This document shows, in pieces, positions 33,004 through 42,120 of a stretch of DNA of 63,946 nt (the first letter of the stretch is position 1; each line of letters opens with the position of its first letter). The notes beneath the pieces were generated by a model. That model did no database searches. It was not told the origin of the DNA and saw nothing but the letters and a program-made list of their open reading frames with translations. The position numbers and the translations under genes are program-made. The DNA is from Anaerolineae bacterium (GTDB lineage Bacteria; Chloroflexota; Anaerolineae; JAFGEY01). The DNA lies in contig JADHXD010000007.1 in NCBI GenBank assembly GCA_016783145.1, positions 1 to 63,946 on the forward strand, written 5' to 3'.

Positions 33004-35061
33004 TTACTCTTCTTCCTGCTTTGCCTCGGCAACGACCCCGTCCACCAGATGGCTGGGCACCTGTTCGTAACTCACGATCTTCATCGAGTACAAACCCCGT
33101 CCCTGAGTGATGGCCCGGAGGCTGGTCGAGTAGCGCTGCATCTCGGCCAGTGGCACGGTGGCGCTCACGATACTCCGGCCATGCTGCTGATCCATCCCCA
33201 TCACCCGTCCGCGTCGTGTGTTGAGATCGTTCAGCACGTCGCCCATGTACTCTTCGGGCACGGTGACGGTCACCTCACAGATCGGCTCCAACAACACCGG
33301 GCCGGCCCGCAAGAACGCTTGCTTGAAGCCCTCGCGACCCGCGATCTGGAAGGCGATATCCTTCGAGTCGACGGGATGCTCCTTGCCATCGGTCACCGCC
33401 ACGCGGATATCCACCACCGGATAGCCTGCCAGGACGCCGGTTTCCAGCACGCTCCGGATGCCCTTCTCGATGGAAGGTCGGAACGAACCCGAAATCGAAC
33501 CGCCGACCACTTCCCAATCATACACGAATCCCGTATCTGGCTCAACAGGCTCCAGCCGCATCGAGACCTGCGCGAACTGCCCAGCCCCGCCGGTCTGCTT
33601 TTTGTGACGATATGTCTCCTCGGATTGGCGAGTGACCGTCTCGCGATAGGGCACTTTGGGGACCGCCGTCAGCACCTCGACACCAAACTTGCGCTTCAGT
33701 CGCCGGCAGGCGATGTCCACGTGCGCATCCCCCATTCCGCTCAGAATGGTCTGTCGCGTGCTCGGCTCCAGGTGCCATTCAAAGGTTGGGTCTTCTTCCA
33801 CCAGGCGCGAGAGCGCAGTTCCCATCTTGGCCGAGTCGGCCTTGGTCTTGGGCGCAACAGCCACCGAAAAGATCGGGACTGGAAACTCGATCCCCGGCAG
33901 CTTGACCGGATGGTCCCGGTCGCACAATGTCTGTCCTGTATCGGTATGTGCCAGCTTGGTAACCACGCCGATGTCACCGGCAACCACGCGCGCCACCGGA
34001 AGCTGGTCTCCGCCTCGAGGAGTCGCCAGCTGCCCGATCCGCTCTTCTTCACGAACATCCACGTTCAGTACCCGTGAATCGGACTCCAGCGCGCCGCTGT
34101 AGACGCGGAAATAGCTCTGCCTGCCATACGGATCGACCGTGGTCTTGAACACCAAGGCAGTCAGCGGGGCAGCGGCATCAGCGCCAAGCTCCTCGTCTTC
34201 CTCCGTCGCCGGATTTCTGCCCACCACACTCTCTGCTGGCGCCGGCAGATAGCTCGCGATCATATCTGCCAGGGCGCGCACCCCAAAGCCGGTCAACCCG
34301 GCAGCGCAGAGAACGGGCACCACAGTGCCCCCGGCCAAGCTGGCCTGCAGCCCGCGGATGATCTCCTCGTCGGTCAGCTCTTCCCCATCGAGGTACTTTA
34401 TGATCAGCTCATCGTCGTTCTCGGCAGCAGCTTCGATGACCATCATCCGGGCCTCTTCGACCTGATCGGCCATATTCGCCGGAACATTCGCGGCCTTGCC
34501 TTCAGCGCCCATAAAGGCCTTCATCTTGACCACATCCACAACGCCCGCAAAGCTGCTCTGGCTGCCGATGGGTAGCAGCAAGGGGATGAACTGAGCATCA
34601 AAATGCTTGCCCAGGGTGTCCAGCGCCCGCTCAAAGCTTGCGTTTTCGCGGTCCATCTTGTTGATCACGACCATCCGCGGCAGATTTCGCTCATCCGCAT
34701 ATCCCCAGGTCAGCTCGGTGCCCACCTCTACCCCAGCAACGGAATCGATCAGAAACAGCGCGCCGTCTACTACACGAATCGCTTGCTTGATCTCGCCCAC
34801 AAAATCAAAGGTCCCGGGCGTATCCAGGATATTGATCTTGGAGCCCTGCCACTCCACTGCCACGACAGATGCGCTCAACGACATCTGGCGTTCGACCTCT
34901 TCAGGGTCAAAGTCGGCGACGGTGTTCCCATCCTCCACGCGCCCCGTCCGGTTCAGCACGCCGGAGGCAAACAGTATTGACTCCGTCAAGGACGTTTTTC
35001 CTGCGCCCTGGTGCGACAGCAGTACCACATTCCGTAGCTGCTCGGTCCTGTAATCTTTCAT
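33004..35061 (-). CDS. Elongation factor G-like translational GTPase
   Basis: The 685-residue protein has the EF-G domain order: a GTPase domain (G1 SHQGAGKTSLTES at residues 16-28, G3 DTPGTFDF, G4 NKMD), domain II, domain III, and domains IV and V (EVVGGSISGSFRPSIEKGI, VTVPEEYMGDVLNDLNTRRGRVMG). The usual EF-G P-loop GHIDAGKTT is replaced by HQGAGKTS, which marks the EF-G-like paralog group (FusA2-type) rather than the canonical factor normally encoded in the str operon. The role of this group is uncertain; some members act in recycling or are inactive in translocation. It is monocistronic with a good promoter. Confidence 0.88.
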   Translation of the reverse strand: MKDYRTEQLRNVVLLSHQGAGKTSLTESILFASGVLNRTGRVEDGNTVADFDPEEVERQMSLSASVVAVEWQGSKINILDTPGTFDFVGEIKQAIRVVDGALFLIDSVAGVEVGTELTWGYADERNLPRMVVINKMDRENASFERALDTLGKHFDAQFIPLLLPIGSQSSFAGVVDVVKMKAFMGAEGKAANVPANMADQVEEARMMVIEAAAENDDELIIKYLDGEELTDEEIIRGLQASLAGGTVVPVLCAAGLTGFGVRALADMIASYLPAPAESVVGRNPATEEDEELGADAAAPLTALVFKTTVDPYGRQSYFRVYSGALESDSRVLNVDVREEERIGQLATPRGGDQLPVARVVAGDIGVVTKLAHTDTGQTLCDRDHPVKLPGIEFPVPIFSVAVAPKTKADSAKMGTALSRLVEEDPTFEWHLEPSTRQTILSGMGDAHVDIACRRLKRKFGVEVLTAVPKVPYRETVTRQSEETYRHKKQTGGAGQFAQVSMRLEPVEPDTGFVYDWEVVGGSISGSFRPSIEKGIRSVLETGVLAGYPVVDIRVAVTDGKEHPVDSKDIAFQIAGREGFKQAFLRAGPVLLEPICEVTVTVPEEYMGDVLNDLNTRRGRVMGMDQQHGRSIVSATVPLAEMQRYSTSLRAITQGRGLYSMKIVSYEQVPSHLVDGVVAEAKQEEE

Positions 35062-35119
35062 TCACCTTCCTCCTGTATATTCGCAGGGACAACGTCCAGG
35101 CCCCTACTCCCGTCCCCTT

Positions 35120-35147
35120 ATTGTATTCAGATTGCACAATATGTCAA
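35120..35147 (-). promoter_or_regulatory. Sigma70-type promoter of the EF-G-like gene
   Basis: On the minus strand TTGACA (35142-35147) and TACAAT (35120-35125) are 16 bp apart, about 60 bp before the ATG. Confidence 0.7.
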
Positions 35148-35164
35148 AAAAGATCGTTTTCGCC

Positions 35165-35192
35165 TTGCGTTGGCGCCAACTTGTGGTATAAT
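35165..35192 (+). promoter_or_regulatory. Sigma70-type promoter of apgM
   Basis: TTGCGT (35165-35170) and TATAAT (35187-35192) are 16 bp apart, about 65 bp before the apgM ATG. It is divergent from the promoter at 35120-35147. Confidence 0.65.
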
Positions 35193-35255
35193 CGACCATC
35201 GCTGCCCTGGATGAATCGGACAGCGCCAATGGATCACAGCACGGAGGTTCGATAG

Positions 35256-36461
35256 ATGGATCACCTGGATCTGATGAAAAAGCTGCACATCGAAAGCACG
35301 ACCAAGATCGTGCTCTTGGTTATGGATGGCCTGGGCGGCCTGCCTTTGACGCCCGGGGGAGAAACAGAGCTGGAGCGCGCTCGCACTCCCCATCTCGACG
35401 ACCTGGCCGCGCGCGGCATCTGCGCGATGAGTACCCCGGTCGCCCCCGGCATCACACCCGGCAGCGGCCCCGGACATCTGGGGATGTTCGGATACGACTC
35501 GCTGGTGTACGAGATCGGACGCGGCGTCCTGGAAGCCCTGGGCATCGGCTTTGATCTACAGCCGAACGACATCGCCGCGCGCGGGAACTTTTGCTCGCTT
35601 GACGAGGACGGGCTGATCACGGATCGTCGCGCCGGTCGCATCCCCACCGAGATCGGTGCCCGCCTGGTTGAGAAACTGCGAGCCATTCAGTTGCCCGGGG
35701 TAGAGACCTTTGTCGAGCCGGTCAAAGAGTACCGTTTCGTGCTCGTCCTGCGAGGCGAGGGCCTCGAGGACGGCTTGACCGAGACCGACCCGCAGATGAC
35801 CGGCAAGGCCCCTCTGCCGATCCAAGCGCTGCGCCCTGAGGCCGAGCGTACAGCAGCCCTGCTCAACGAGTGGATGGCCAAGGCGCGAGAGATCCTGGCT
35901 GGCGAGCACCCGGCCAATGGCTGCAACCTGCGCGGATTGGCCAAAGACCCCGGCCTGCCCAAGATGGGCGAGATCTATGGGTGGAAGGCAGGAGCGATCG
36001 CCACCTATCCGATGTACCGGGGAGTTTCCAAACTGGTCGGTATGGACGTGCTCCCGACCGGCGACACCATCGAAGATGAGATCGAGACGCTCCGCACGCA
36101 CTGGGATGCGTACGATTTCTTTTTCTTCCACGTCAAAAAGACCGACAGCTATGGCGAAGACGGCAATTTTGACGCGCGCGTCGAGGTCATCGAGCACGTG
36201 GATCACGTTCTGCCCGACATCCTATCTTTGGGGCCCGATGTGGTACTCGTCACCGGCGACCACTCGACGCCAGCCAAGCTCAAAAGCCATAGTTGGCACG
36301 AACTACCCGTGCTGTTCTGGGCCAAAGACATCCGCCCCGACGGCGTGACGGCCTTTGGCGAGCGTCCCTGCATGTTAGGTGGCCTGGGACACCTCCGTCA
36401 CGTAGATCTGCTGCCCCTGGCGATGGCCTACGCGGGGCGTCTGGCCAAGTACGGAGCATAG
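35256..36461 (+). CDS. apgM: 2,3-bisphosphoglycerate-independent phosphoglycerate mutase, archaeal type
   Basis: The 401-residue enzyme interconverts 3- and 2-phosphoglycerate in glycolysis and gluconeogenesis. It belongs to the alkaline-phosphatase superfamily. The metal and Ser motif sites are visible in KIVLLVMDGLGG, the TPGSGPGHLGMFGYD block (nucleophile Ser/Thr region), and the late metal ligands in HVKKTDSYGEDG, VTGDHSTPAKLKSHSWHELP and LGHLRHVDLLP. Length matches the ApgM family, which is shorter than GpmI. A terminator follows 30 bp after the stop. Confidence 0.93.
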   Translation: MDHLDLMKKLHIESTTKIVLLVMDGLGGLPLTPGGETELERARTPHLDDLAARGICAMSTPVAPGITPGSGPGHLGMFGYDSLVYEIGRGVLEALGIGFDLQPNDIAARGNFCSLDEDGLITDRRAGRIPTEIGARLVEKLRAIQLPGVETFVEPVKEYRFVLVLRGEGLEDGLTETDPQMTGKAPLPIQALRPEAERTAALLNEWMAKAREILAGEHPANGCNLRGLAKDPGLPKMGEIYGWKAGAIATYPMYRGVSKLVGMDVLPTGDTIEDEIETLRTHWDAYDFFFFHVKKTDSYGEDGNFDARVEVIEHVDHVLPDILSLGPDVVLVTGDHSTPAKLKSHSWHELPVLFWAKDIRPDGVTAFGERPCMLGGLGHLRHVDLLPLAMAYAGRLAKYGA

Positions 36462-36489
36462 GCGGTATTCGCCACCTATCACCTAAAGC

Positions 36490-36533
36490 AGCGGGGCCTT
36501 CTTGTCGCATCGACAAGAGGCTCCGCGCTTTAT
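36490..36533 (+). terminator. Intrinsic terminator after apgM
   Basis: A long stem pairs GCGGGGCC-TCTTGTCG (36491-36507) with CGACAAGA-GGCTCCGC (36511-36525), and TTTAT follows. Confidence 0.75.
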
Positions 36534-36546
36534 AGGGTACACATCC

Positions 36547-37941
36547 GTGGCTACGAATGAAACGCACAACACGGGGCGCAAGCGCCTCGAACCAGCCCTA
36601 TACCTTGCCCTCCTGGCTGTCCTCGCCGTCCTGATCGTCTTTGATCGTCCCCTGATCGTTGGCGACGGCATCGCCTACCTGATCTGGGCGGACTCGATCG
36701 CCCTCGATGGTGACCTGGATCTGGCCAACCAAGCGCAAAAGTTCGCCGCCGTCAACACCTATCACATCTACTTGCACGCGCGCAGCCAGCGCTGGGCCTC
36801 GGCCTTCCCCATGGGCGTGGCATTGCTCCTGGCTCCCTTCTACCGGCTTGGCGCGTGGCTGGACTCGTTCGCGTTTATGCGCGTCAACGACGGGCACTTT
36901 GTGAGCATCCAGGGCGTGCCGTTTGCCTACAGCCTGTGTACGATGCTCGGCTCGCATCTCTATGCCCTGCTCACGGTTGCCCTGGGCTATGGCATCGCCA
37001 GGCGGTTTGCCCCTCCCTGGCCTTCGGCAGCAGCAACCGTGGCCATCTACCTGGGCACACCACTCCTCTTTTACACCACGGTCGAACCGTTGAACTCTCA
37101 CGTGGGCGGCGCGTTCTCGGCAGCCCTGTTCGTGTACTTGTGGCTGCGCGCACGGTACAGGCCGGCGCGCGGCGGCGCCTGGTCTCGCGCTGCGAGTTGG
37201 CTCGCGATCGGCCTGGTTGCCGGTCTGGCCGCGTTGTGCCGATGGCAGATCGCCCTCCTGATCGTACCCGTCGGGGTGGATCTGCTTCTGGGCCGCCGGT
37301 GGCGAGAGGGATGGGCGCTGGGCACCGGCTTTGCCCTGCTGGCCTGGATCATCCCCTATTCCTGGTGGCGGATGTTCGGATCGGCCTGGGTCGTCCCTGC
37401 CGCAGCGCGCGATGGGAGCACGTTTCTGTCCGCGCCAGTGCACACCTTCAAGGTCCTCTTTTCGCCGATCGCAGGGCTGTTCCCCTGGTCACCGGTGACG
37501 GCCCTGGCCTTGCTGGGCTTGTGGCCCCTCTGGAAGAGGGACTGGCGAGCGGCCTGCATAGCGGCGGCGGCCGTAGCGCTCCAGGCAGCGGTCAACGGCA
37601 CGGTGCGGGATTGGTGGGCGGGGTCTGGGTTTGGCATGCGGCGCATGACCGAGCTGTATCCCGTCTACGTGCTGCTGCTCTCAGCGCTCCTGGGCTGTCC
37701 GGCACGCCATCGCCGCTGGCTGCGCGGTTCGCTGCTGGGGTTGGCGGCGGCTGGCGCTTTGTACGGGGTCGCTCTGTTCCTAGCTCATCTCAACTTTACG
37801 TGGACCAACCCCTGGAGGTTGGTGCGCGACACACCGCTCAAGGAGCTCGCATACACGTTCTCGCGCGAGCACTGGCCCCTCACGTGGCCGGTGATCAAGG
37901 ACCACGTCGGCGTCTGGGCGTGGAAGAAGCCCGGTCCGTAG
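36547..37941 (+). CDS. Polytopic membrane protein, GT-C-like
   Basis: The 464-residue protein has about ten membrane helices. The first external loop reads IVGDGIAYLIWADSIALDGDLDL, which has acidic residues where GT-C glycosyltransferases hold their catalytic Asp. Segments such as PFYRLGAWLDS, LALCRWQIALLIVPVGVDLLLG-type text and NGTVRDWWAGSGFGMRRMTELYP resemble uncharacterised dolichyl-phosphate-mannose transferase-like proteins. The family call is tentative. GTG at 36547 is chosen because the in-frame TTG at 36502 lies inside the apgM terminator. Confidence 0.62.
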   Translation: MATNETHNTGRKRLEPALYLALLAVLAVLIVFDRPLIVGDGIAYLIWADSIALDGDLDLANQAQKFAAVNTYHIYLHARSQRWASAFPMGVALLLAPFYRLGAWLDSFAFMRVNDGHFVSIQGVPFAYSLCTMLGSHLYALLTVALGYGIARRFAPPWPSAAATVAIYLGTPLLFYTTVEPLNSHVGGAFSAALFVYLWLRARYRPARGGAWSRAASWLAIGLVAGLAALCRWQIALLIVPVGVDLLLGRRWREGWALGTGFALLAWIIPYSWWRMFGSAWVVPAAARDGSTFLSAPVHTFKVLFSPIAGLFPWSPVTALALLGLWPLWKRDWRAACIAAAAVALQAAVNGTVRDWWAGSGFGMRRMTELYPVYVLLLSALLGCPARHRRWLRGSLLGLAAAGALYGVALFLAHLNFTWTNPWRLVRDTPLKELAYTFSREHWPLTWPVIKDHVGVWAWKKPGP

Positions 37942-37947
37942 GATCCT

Positions 37948-37977
37948 TTGATCTTCTGCACCAGGTCATGCTATAAT
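37948..37977 (+). promoter_or_regulatory. Sigma70-type promoter of the radC operon
   Basis: TTGATC (37948-37953) and TATAAT (37972-37977) are 18 bp apart, about 100 bp before the radC ATG. Confidence 0.7.
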
Positions 37978-38078
37978 GGGAGCAGATGTCGCAGCGTATA
38001 CATAGGCACCGGCGGGCAACTCGTCCTGCTGGCTGTTCTCAAGCAACACCGGATCGAGGCGCGCCGAGAGGGATGCAT

Positions 38079-38798
38079 ATGGCCGAGCAGTCTGTCGAAA
38101 GGGACGTGGGATACCAACCCATGATCCGTGATATCCCCACCAGCGAGCGGCCTCGCGAACGACTGGCCAAGTATGGGGCAGGCGCGCTATCCACCGCCGA
38201 GCTGCTGGCCATCCTGCTGCGCGGTGGAGTGCAGGGTGAGAACGTCGTCAACCTGGCGATGCGCCTGCTCGTGCAGCACGGCGGGCTGAGCGGCCTGGCA
38301 AAATCCAGCGCCAGCGAGCTTGAAGCGACCCGAGGCGTCGGTCCGGCCAAGGTGACCCAGATCAAGGCCGCTTTTGAGTTGGGACGCCGCCTGCTCGTAG
38401 AGTCGCCGGACGAACGACCGCAGATCCGCTCGCCGGCGGACGCTGCCAACCTGTTGATGCTGGAAATGAGCTTGCTGGATCAGGAACACCTGAGGCTGAT
38501 CCTGCTCGATACAAAGAACCGGGTGCTCGAGATACCCACTGTATACATCGGCAACCTGAACACGAGTGTGATCCGCGTGGGAGAGCTGTTCCGGTATGCC
38601 CTGCGGGTCAACTGTGCGGGTATCATCGTCGTTCACAATCACCCGAGCGGTGACCCGTCTCCCTCGCCGGAAGACGTGCGGGTCACGGAGCGAATCGTCG
38701 AGAGCGGCCGGCTGCTGGACGTCGACGTGCTCGATCATCTGATCATCGGCAAGCAGCGGTTCGTCAGTCTCAAGGAAAGAGGACTGGGATTCAAGTAA
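38079..38798 (+). CDS. radC: RadC family JAMM-domain protein
   Basis: The 239-residue protein has the N-terminal UPF0758 helix-hairpin-helix part ([19 protein letters not shown], then [22 protein letters not shown]). The C-terminal JAMM/MPN+ metalloprotease-like fold carries the zinc motif [14 protein letters not shown] (residues 186-199). The old DNA-repair assignment was withdrawn and the biological role is unsettled. ATG 38079 has GAGAGG 7 nt upstream; ATG 38073 is too close to it. It is the first gene of a long operon and its stop is directly followed by the DUF4416 start. Confidence 0.92.
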   Translation: MAEQSVERDVGYQPMIRDIPTSERPRERLAKYGAGALSTAELLAILLRGGVQGENVVNLAMRLLVQHGGLSGLAKSSASELEATRGVGPAKVTQIKAAFELGRRLLVESPDERPQIRSPADAANLLMLEMSLLDQEHLRLILLDTKNRVLEIPTVYIGNLNTSVIRVGELFRYALRVNCAGIIVVHNHPSGDPSPSPEDVRVTERIVESGRLLDVDVLDHLIIGKQRFVSLKERGLGFK

Positions 38799-39350
38799 AT
38801 GGGACAACCGAGAGCACCCCTTGCGGTCAAGCTGATCGTCAGTGCGTTTGCCTCTGGCGACGAGCTGCTGGCTGAAGCCAGGCAGGCGCTGATCTCTGAA
38901 TGGGGGGCTCTTGACCTGGAGAGCGAGCGGCTTCCCTTTGCGCACACCACCTACTATGAAGCCGAGTTCGGGACCGGGCTGGTGCGGCGTATATGGTCGT
39001 TTGAACCATTGATCGATCCCGGAACGATGGCCGCAATCAAGCTGCGCACGAACCAGTTGGAAGAGCGATGGAGCGAGGGCGGCAAGCGCAGGGTGAACCT
39101 GGACCCGGGCTATGTCTCTATGGCCAAGCTCGTGCTGGCGACGACCAAGAATCACGGGCATCGTATCTACCTGGACAGCGGTATCTATGCCGAGGTCACC
39201 CTGTCCTATCGAGATGGCGTGTACCGTCCCTGGTCGTGGACGTATCCCGACTATGCCACGCCCGGATACTGCGCCTTGTTTGGCGAGATCCGGCAGCGCT
39301 ACGCAGCCCAGCTGCGGCAGAAACCTAGAAAGCACACAAGCAGTGAATGA
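38799..39350 (+). CDS. DUF4416 family protein
   Basis: The 183-residue protein matches DUF4416: KLIVSAFASGDELLAEARQAL near the start, FAHTTYYEAEFGTGLVRRIWSFE, a LRTNQLEERWSEGGKRRVNLDPGYV block and the SRDGVYRPW-like YRDGVYRPWSWTYPDYATPGYC. The function of the family is unknown. The gene follows radC with no gap and overlaps the HEAT-repeat gene by 8 bp. Confidence 0.85.
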   Translation: MGQPRAPLAVKLIVSAFASGDELLAEARQALISEWGALDLESERLPFAHTTYYEAEFGTGLVRRIWSFEPLIDPGTMAAIKLRTNQLEERWSEGGKRRVNLDPGYVSMAKLVLATTKNHGHRIYLDSGIYAEVTLSYRDGVYRPWSWTYPDYATPGYCALFGEIRQRYAAQLRQKPRKHTSSE

Positions 39351-40314
39351 ATTCAAACGGACGCTAGAAAAGCTGCGACAGGCTGATCCTCCACGGTCGG
39401 CCCTGTACCAGCTATCCAATCTGCACGGGCAGGAACTGGCCCTCTTGACCGAGGCGTGGAGCTCGTTCTCGGAAGAACACCGCCAGATGGTCGTCTCGCG
39501 ATTGATCGAGATCGCTGAAGCCGACTTTGAGGTGGACTTTGCCGAGATATTCAAGGTGTGCCTTTGCGATAGCAGCGCGCCGGTGCGCGCCGCGGGCATC
39601 GAAGGACTGTGGGAAGTCGAGGATATCCGGCTGCTCCGTCCTCTGATCGACTTGCTGCGCGATGACCCGTCTTCCCTGGTGCGCGAGGCAGCCGCCATCT
39701 CGTTGGGCCGGTACGCGCTGCTGGCCGAGTTGGGACGCCTACAGGACCGGCCATCCGACATGGTGTGGGCAGCCTTGTGGAATGCGTTTGACAACCCAAA
39801 GGAAGATCTGTACGTCCGGCGCAGGGCCGCCGAGTCGCTGGCCTACTTTGGCAGAGCGGAGGTTAAGCAGGTCATCGAACGCGCGTACCAAAGTGAGGAC
39901 CCCAAAATGCGCGCCAGCGCGGTATTCGCGATGGGGCGCAGCGCAGACGAGGAATGGGCCGAGACCGTCCTAAGCGAGTTGGAACGAGACGACCCAGAGA
40001 TGCGCTATGAAGCCACACGCGCCTGCGGGGATCTGCGAGTCTTTGAGGCCGTCCCCTTGTTGAGCAAAATGGTCGCCGACCCTGATCCCGAAGTCAAGCT
40101 GATGGCTGTGTGGGCGCTCGGGCAAATAGGCGGTCCGGCAGCGAGGCGAGTGCTCGAGATCTGCACGGAGGTAGGAGATGAAGCGGTGCAGGACGCGGCG
40201 GAAGAGGCCCTGACCGAACTCGAGTTCATGCAGGGCACGCTCGATCTCTCGATGCTTGACTTTGACGCGGACGGAGATGCCGATCCCTGGGAGGACGATG
40301 AAGAGATTGTGTGA
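39343..40314 (+). CDS. HEAT-repeat protein
   Basis: The 323-residue protein is made of HEAT-like helical repeats. Examples are SSAPVRAAGIEGLWEVEDIRLLRPLIDLL, PSSLVREAAAISLGRYALLAEL, EDLYVRRRAAESLAYFGRAEVKQVIERA, PEMRYEATRACGDLRVFEAVPLLSKM and PEVKLMAVWALGQIGGPAARRVL. It ends in an acidic tail (DFDADGDADPWEDDEE). A scaffold role is likely. GTG 39343 overlaps the DUF4416 stop; the open frame upstream is antisense-like text in the DUF4416 gene. Confidence 0.82.
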   Translation: MNEFKRTLEKLRQADPPRSALYQLSNLHGQELALLTEAWSSFSEEHRQMVVSRLIEIAEADFEVDFAEIFKVCLCDSSAPVRAAGIEGLWEVEDIRLLRPLIDLLRDDPSSLVREAAAISLGRYALLAELGRLQDRPSDMVWAALWNAFDNPKEDLYVRRRAAESLAYFGRAEVKQVIERAYQSEDPKMRASAVFAMGRSADEEWAETVLSELERDDPEMRYEATRACGDLRVFEAVPLLSKMVADPDPEVKLMAVWALGQIGGPAARRVLEICTEVGDEAVQDAAEEALTELEFMQGTLDLSMLDFDADGDADPWEDDEEIV

Positions 40315-41551
40315 GATGAAGCCTGATCTACGCCTCCGATGGGTTCTGATCCTTGCCGTGGTCGCGTGCGGCTTGTGGATCCCTTCCTCTGCCCGGGGAG
40401 AAAGCCCGATCCAGGTTCAGGACAGCACGCACTCTTTTGCGTTTGGCCAACACGTACGTTTCCACCTGACCGTGGCGAGCACGGCCCCGATTCAGTCGAT
40501 TGTCCTTGCCTACAGGACATCGGACAACCGAGAGACCACGATCGAAACCCTCGACTTTGACAGAGGACTGTCGGTGAACGTGGACTATGTCCACGACATG
40601 GCTCAGCGCTACATCCGCCCGTTTGTAGATGTGACCTATTGGTGGACGATCACCAACGACACCGGTGAGGTGCTGACGACCGAGCCGCAGGCCTTTCCAT
40701 ATACGGATAACCGATTCGATTGGCAGGTAGCAACAGATGGCATCGTCAATGTCTACTGGTATAGAGGGGATGCCCAGGTCGCACAGCAGGCGGTCGACGC
40801 CGCAGTCGCCGGATTGGATCGCGCTCGACTGGACATCGATGTTCACAGCCTGCGCAAACCAGTGGACATATACCTCTACGCCGATCCGGATGCGCTTCGT
40901 CCCGCGCTGCCAGCCGGGCTGCCCTTTGGAGCAGAGGCTCTCACGCTGTACGAGACGAACGTGATCTTGATACCTTTTGGGCCCGAAGCAGGCAATCTGC
41001 CGCACTTGGCGCGCATCCTGCCGCACGAGGTGACGCACGTGCTGCTCCACGAGGCCACTCAAAGCGACTTTGACCACATCCCCCGCTGGCTGTCGGAGGG
41101 GTTGGCGACATCGGTCGAGTACGCGTTCACGCCCGATCCAGACACACGCACGCTCCTCCAGGAGGCATCGCAGACGGGGCAGACGATCGAGCTGGACACG
41201 CTGTGCGCCGCTTTTCCTCCCGATCCTGCATCGGCGCGCCTGGCGTACGCCGAGAGCGCGAGCATGATCGACGATATCCGCAACATCCACGGGCGACAGG
41301 CACTGCGCGACCTAGTGGCCGCATACGCGGACGGCGCGACGTGTGAGGGCGGGGTGCAGCGTGTGCTGGGCATATCCCTGGACCAGCTCGAGGCATCGTG
41401 GCTTGACAGGCTGGCGCCCCAGGGCAGATGGGCCGTATTCTGGAAGGAAGGAGGCCCCTGGATGGTCATCTTGATCATGTTTGTCAGTCTGTTCTGCCTC
41501 TCTGCACGAACTTTCTACCAATCAGCGCCAGGAGCGGAGGAAAGCTGGTGA
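40298..41551 (+). CDS. MA-clan zinc peptidase, exported and membrane-anchored
   Basis: The 417-residue protein has a signal peptide (LRWVLILAVVACGLWIPSSARG). A beta-rich N-terminal region follows (residues about 35-145), then a gluzincin-type peptidase domain with HEVTH (residues 243-247) and the third ligand Glu267 in WLSEGLATSVEY. A C-terminal helix (WMVILIMFVSLFCLSA) probably anchors it with the catalytic domain outside the cell. It fits the Peptidase_MA_2 family. ATG 40298 overlaps the HEAT gene; ATG 40316 is an alternative directly after its stop. The stop overlaps the next GTG. Confidence 0.82.
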   Translation: MKRLCEMKPDLRLRWVLILAVVACGLWIPSSARGESPIQVQDSTHSFAFGQHVRFHLTVASTAPIQSIVLAYRTSDNRETTIETLDFDRGLSVNVDYVHDMAQRYIRPFVDVTYWWTITNDTGEVLTTEPQAFPYTDNRFDWQVATDGIVNVYWYRGDAQVAQQAVDAAVAGLDRARLDIDVHSLRKPVDIYLYADPDALRPALPAGLPFGAEALTLYETNVILIPFGPEAGNLPHLARILPHEVTHVLLHEATQSDFDHIPRWLSEGLATSVEYAFTPDPDTRTLLQEASQTGQTIELDTLCAAFPPDPASARLAYAESASMIDDIRNIHGRQALRDLVAAYADGATCEGGVQRVLGISLDQLEASWLDRLAPQGRWAVFWKEGGPWMVILIMFVSLFCLSARTFYQSAPGAEESW

Positions 41552-42120
41552 CGAAAGCCAGGCGCAGGCCGCCGAACCCCACGAAGGCACACCCCAGACG
41601 CCGCAAGCCACAACCTGTCGAAAAGGCAGCCCGCGCTCAACGGCTGTCCAACCAGGGTGCCGAGCTCTTGCAGACTGGGCGGGCTCAAGAGGCGATCTCT
41701 GTGTTGGCCCGTGCATATGCCCTGATGCCGAGAGACGTGCCCACGGCGATCAATCTCGGGGGCGCATACATCCTGAACAAGCAGCACAAGGAGGCCATCC
41801 CCATCCTCGAGCGTGCCCGCGACCGTGAGCCAGAGAATGAGATGGTCTGGATCAACCTCGGCGCCGCCTACCTGGGCAATCCGATACTCGCTCAGGAGGA
41901 ACAGCAGTTGCAGGCCATCGCTGCCTTTGAGCGCGCACTCGAGATCAACCCGATCGCCAAGAACGTACACTACAGCCTGGGTTTGATTCACCGTGACCGA
42001 GGCGAGATCGAACAGGCCATCCAGCGCTTTCAGCAAGCCGCACAGGCCGATCCTATGGATCTGCACGCGCGACGCGCCGTGCGCCAGCTAGGAGAAGGTC
42101 AAGATGCCGCACGAGAATAA
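41548..42120 (+). CDS. TPR-repeat protein
   Basis: The 190-residue protein starts with a very basic segment (TKARRRPPNPTKAHPRRRKP). Three or four TPR units follow: AQRLSNQGAELLQTGRAQEAISVLARA, VPTAINLGGAYILNKQHKEAIPILERA, the NEMVWINLGAAYLGNPIL unit, and KNVHYSLGLIHRDRGEIEQAIQRFQQA. GTG 41548 forms a GTGA overlap with the peptidase stop and has GGAGG 7 nt upstream, inside the peptidase gene. The basic N-terminus could contact nucleic acid or acidic partners. Confidence 0.8.
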   Translation: MTKARRRPPNPTKAHPRRRKPQPVEKAARAQRLSNQGAELLQTGRAQEAISVLARAYALMPRDVPTAINLGGAYILNKQHKEAIPILERARDREPENEMVWINLGAAYLGNPILAQEEQQLQAIAAFERALEINPIAKNVHYSLGLIHRDRGEIEQAIQRFQQAAQADPMDLHARRAVRQLGEGQDAARE

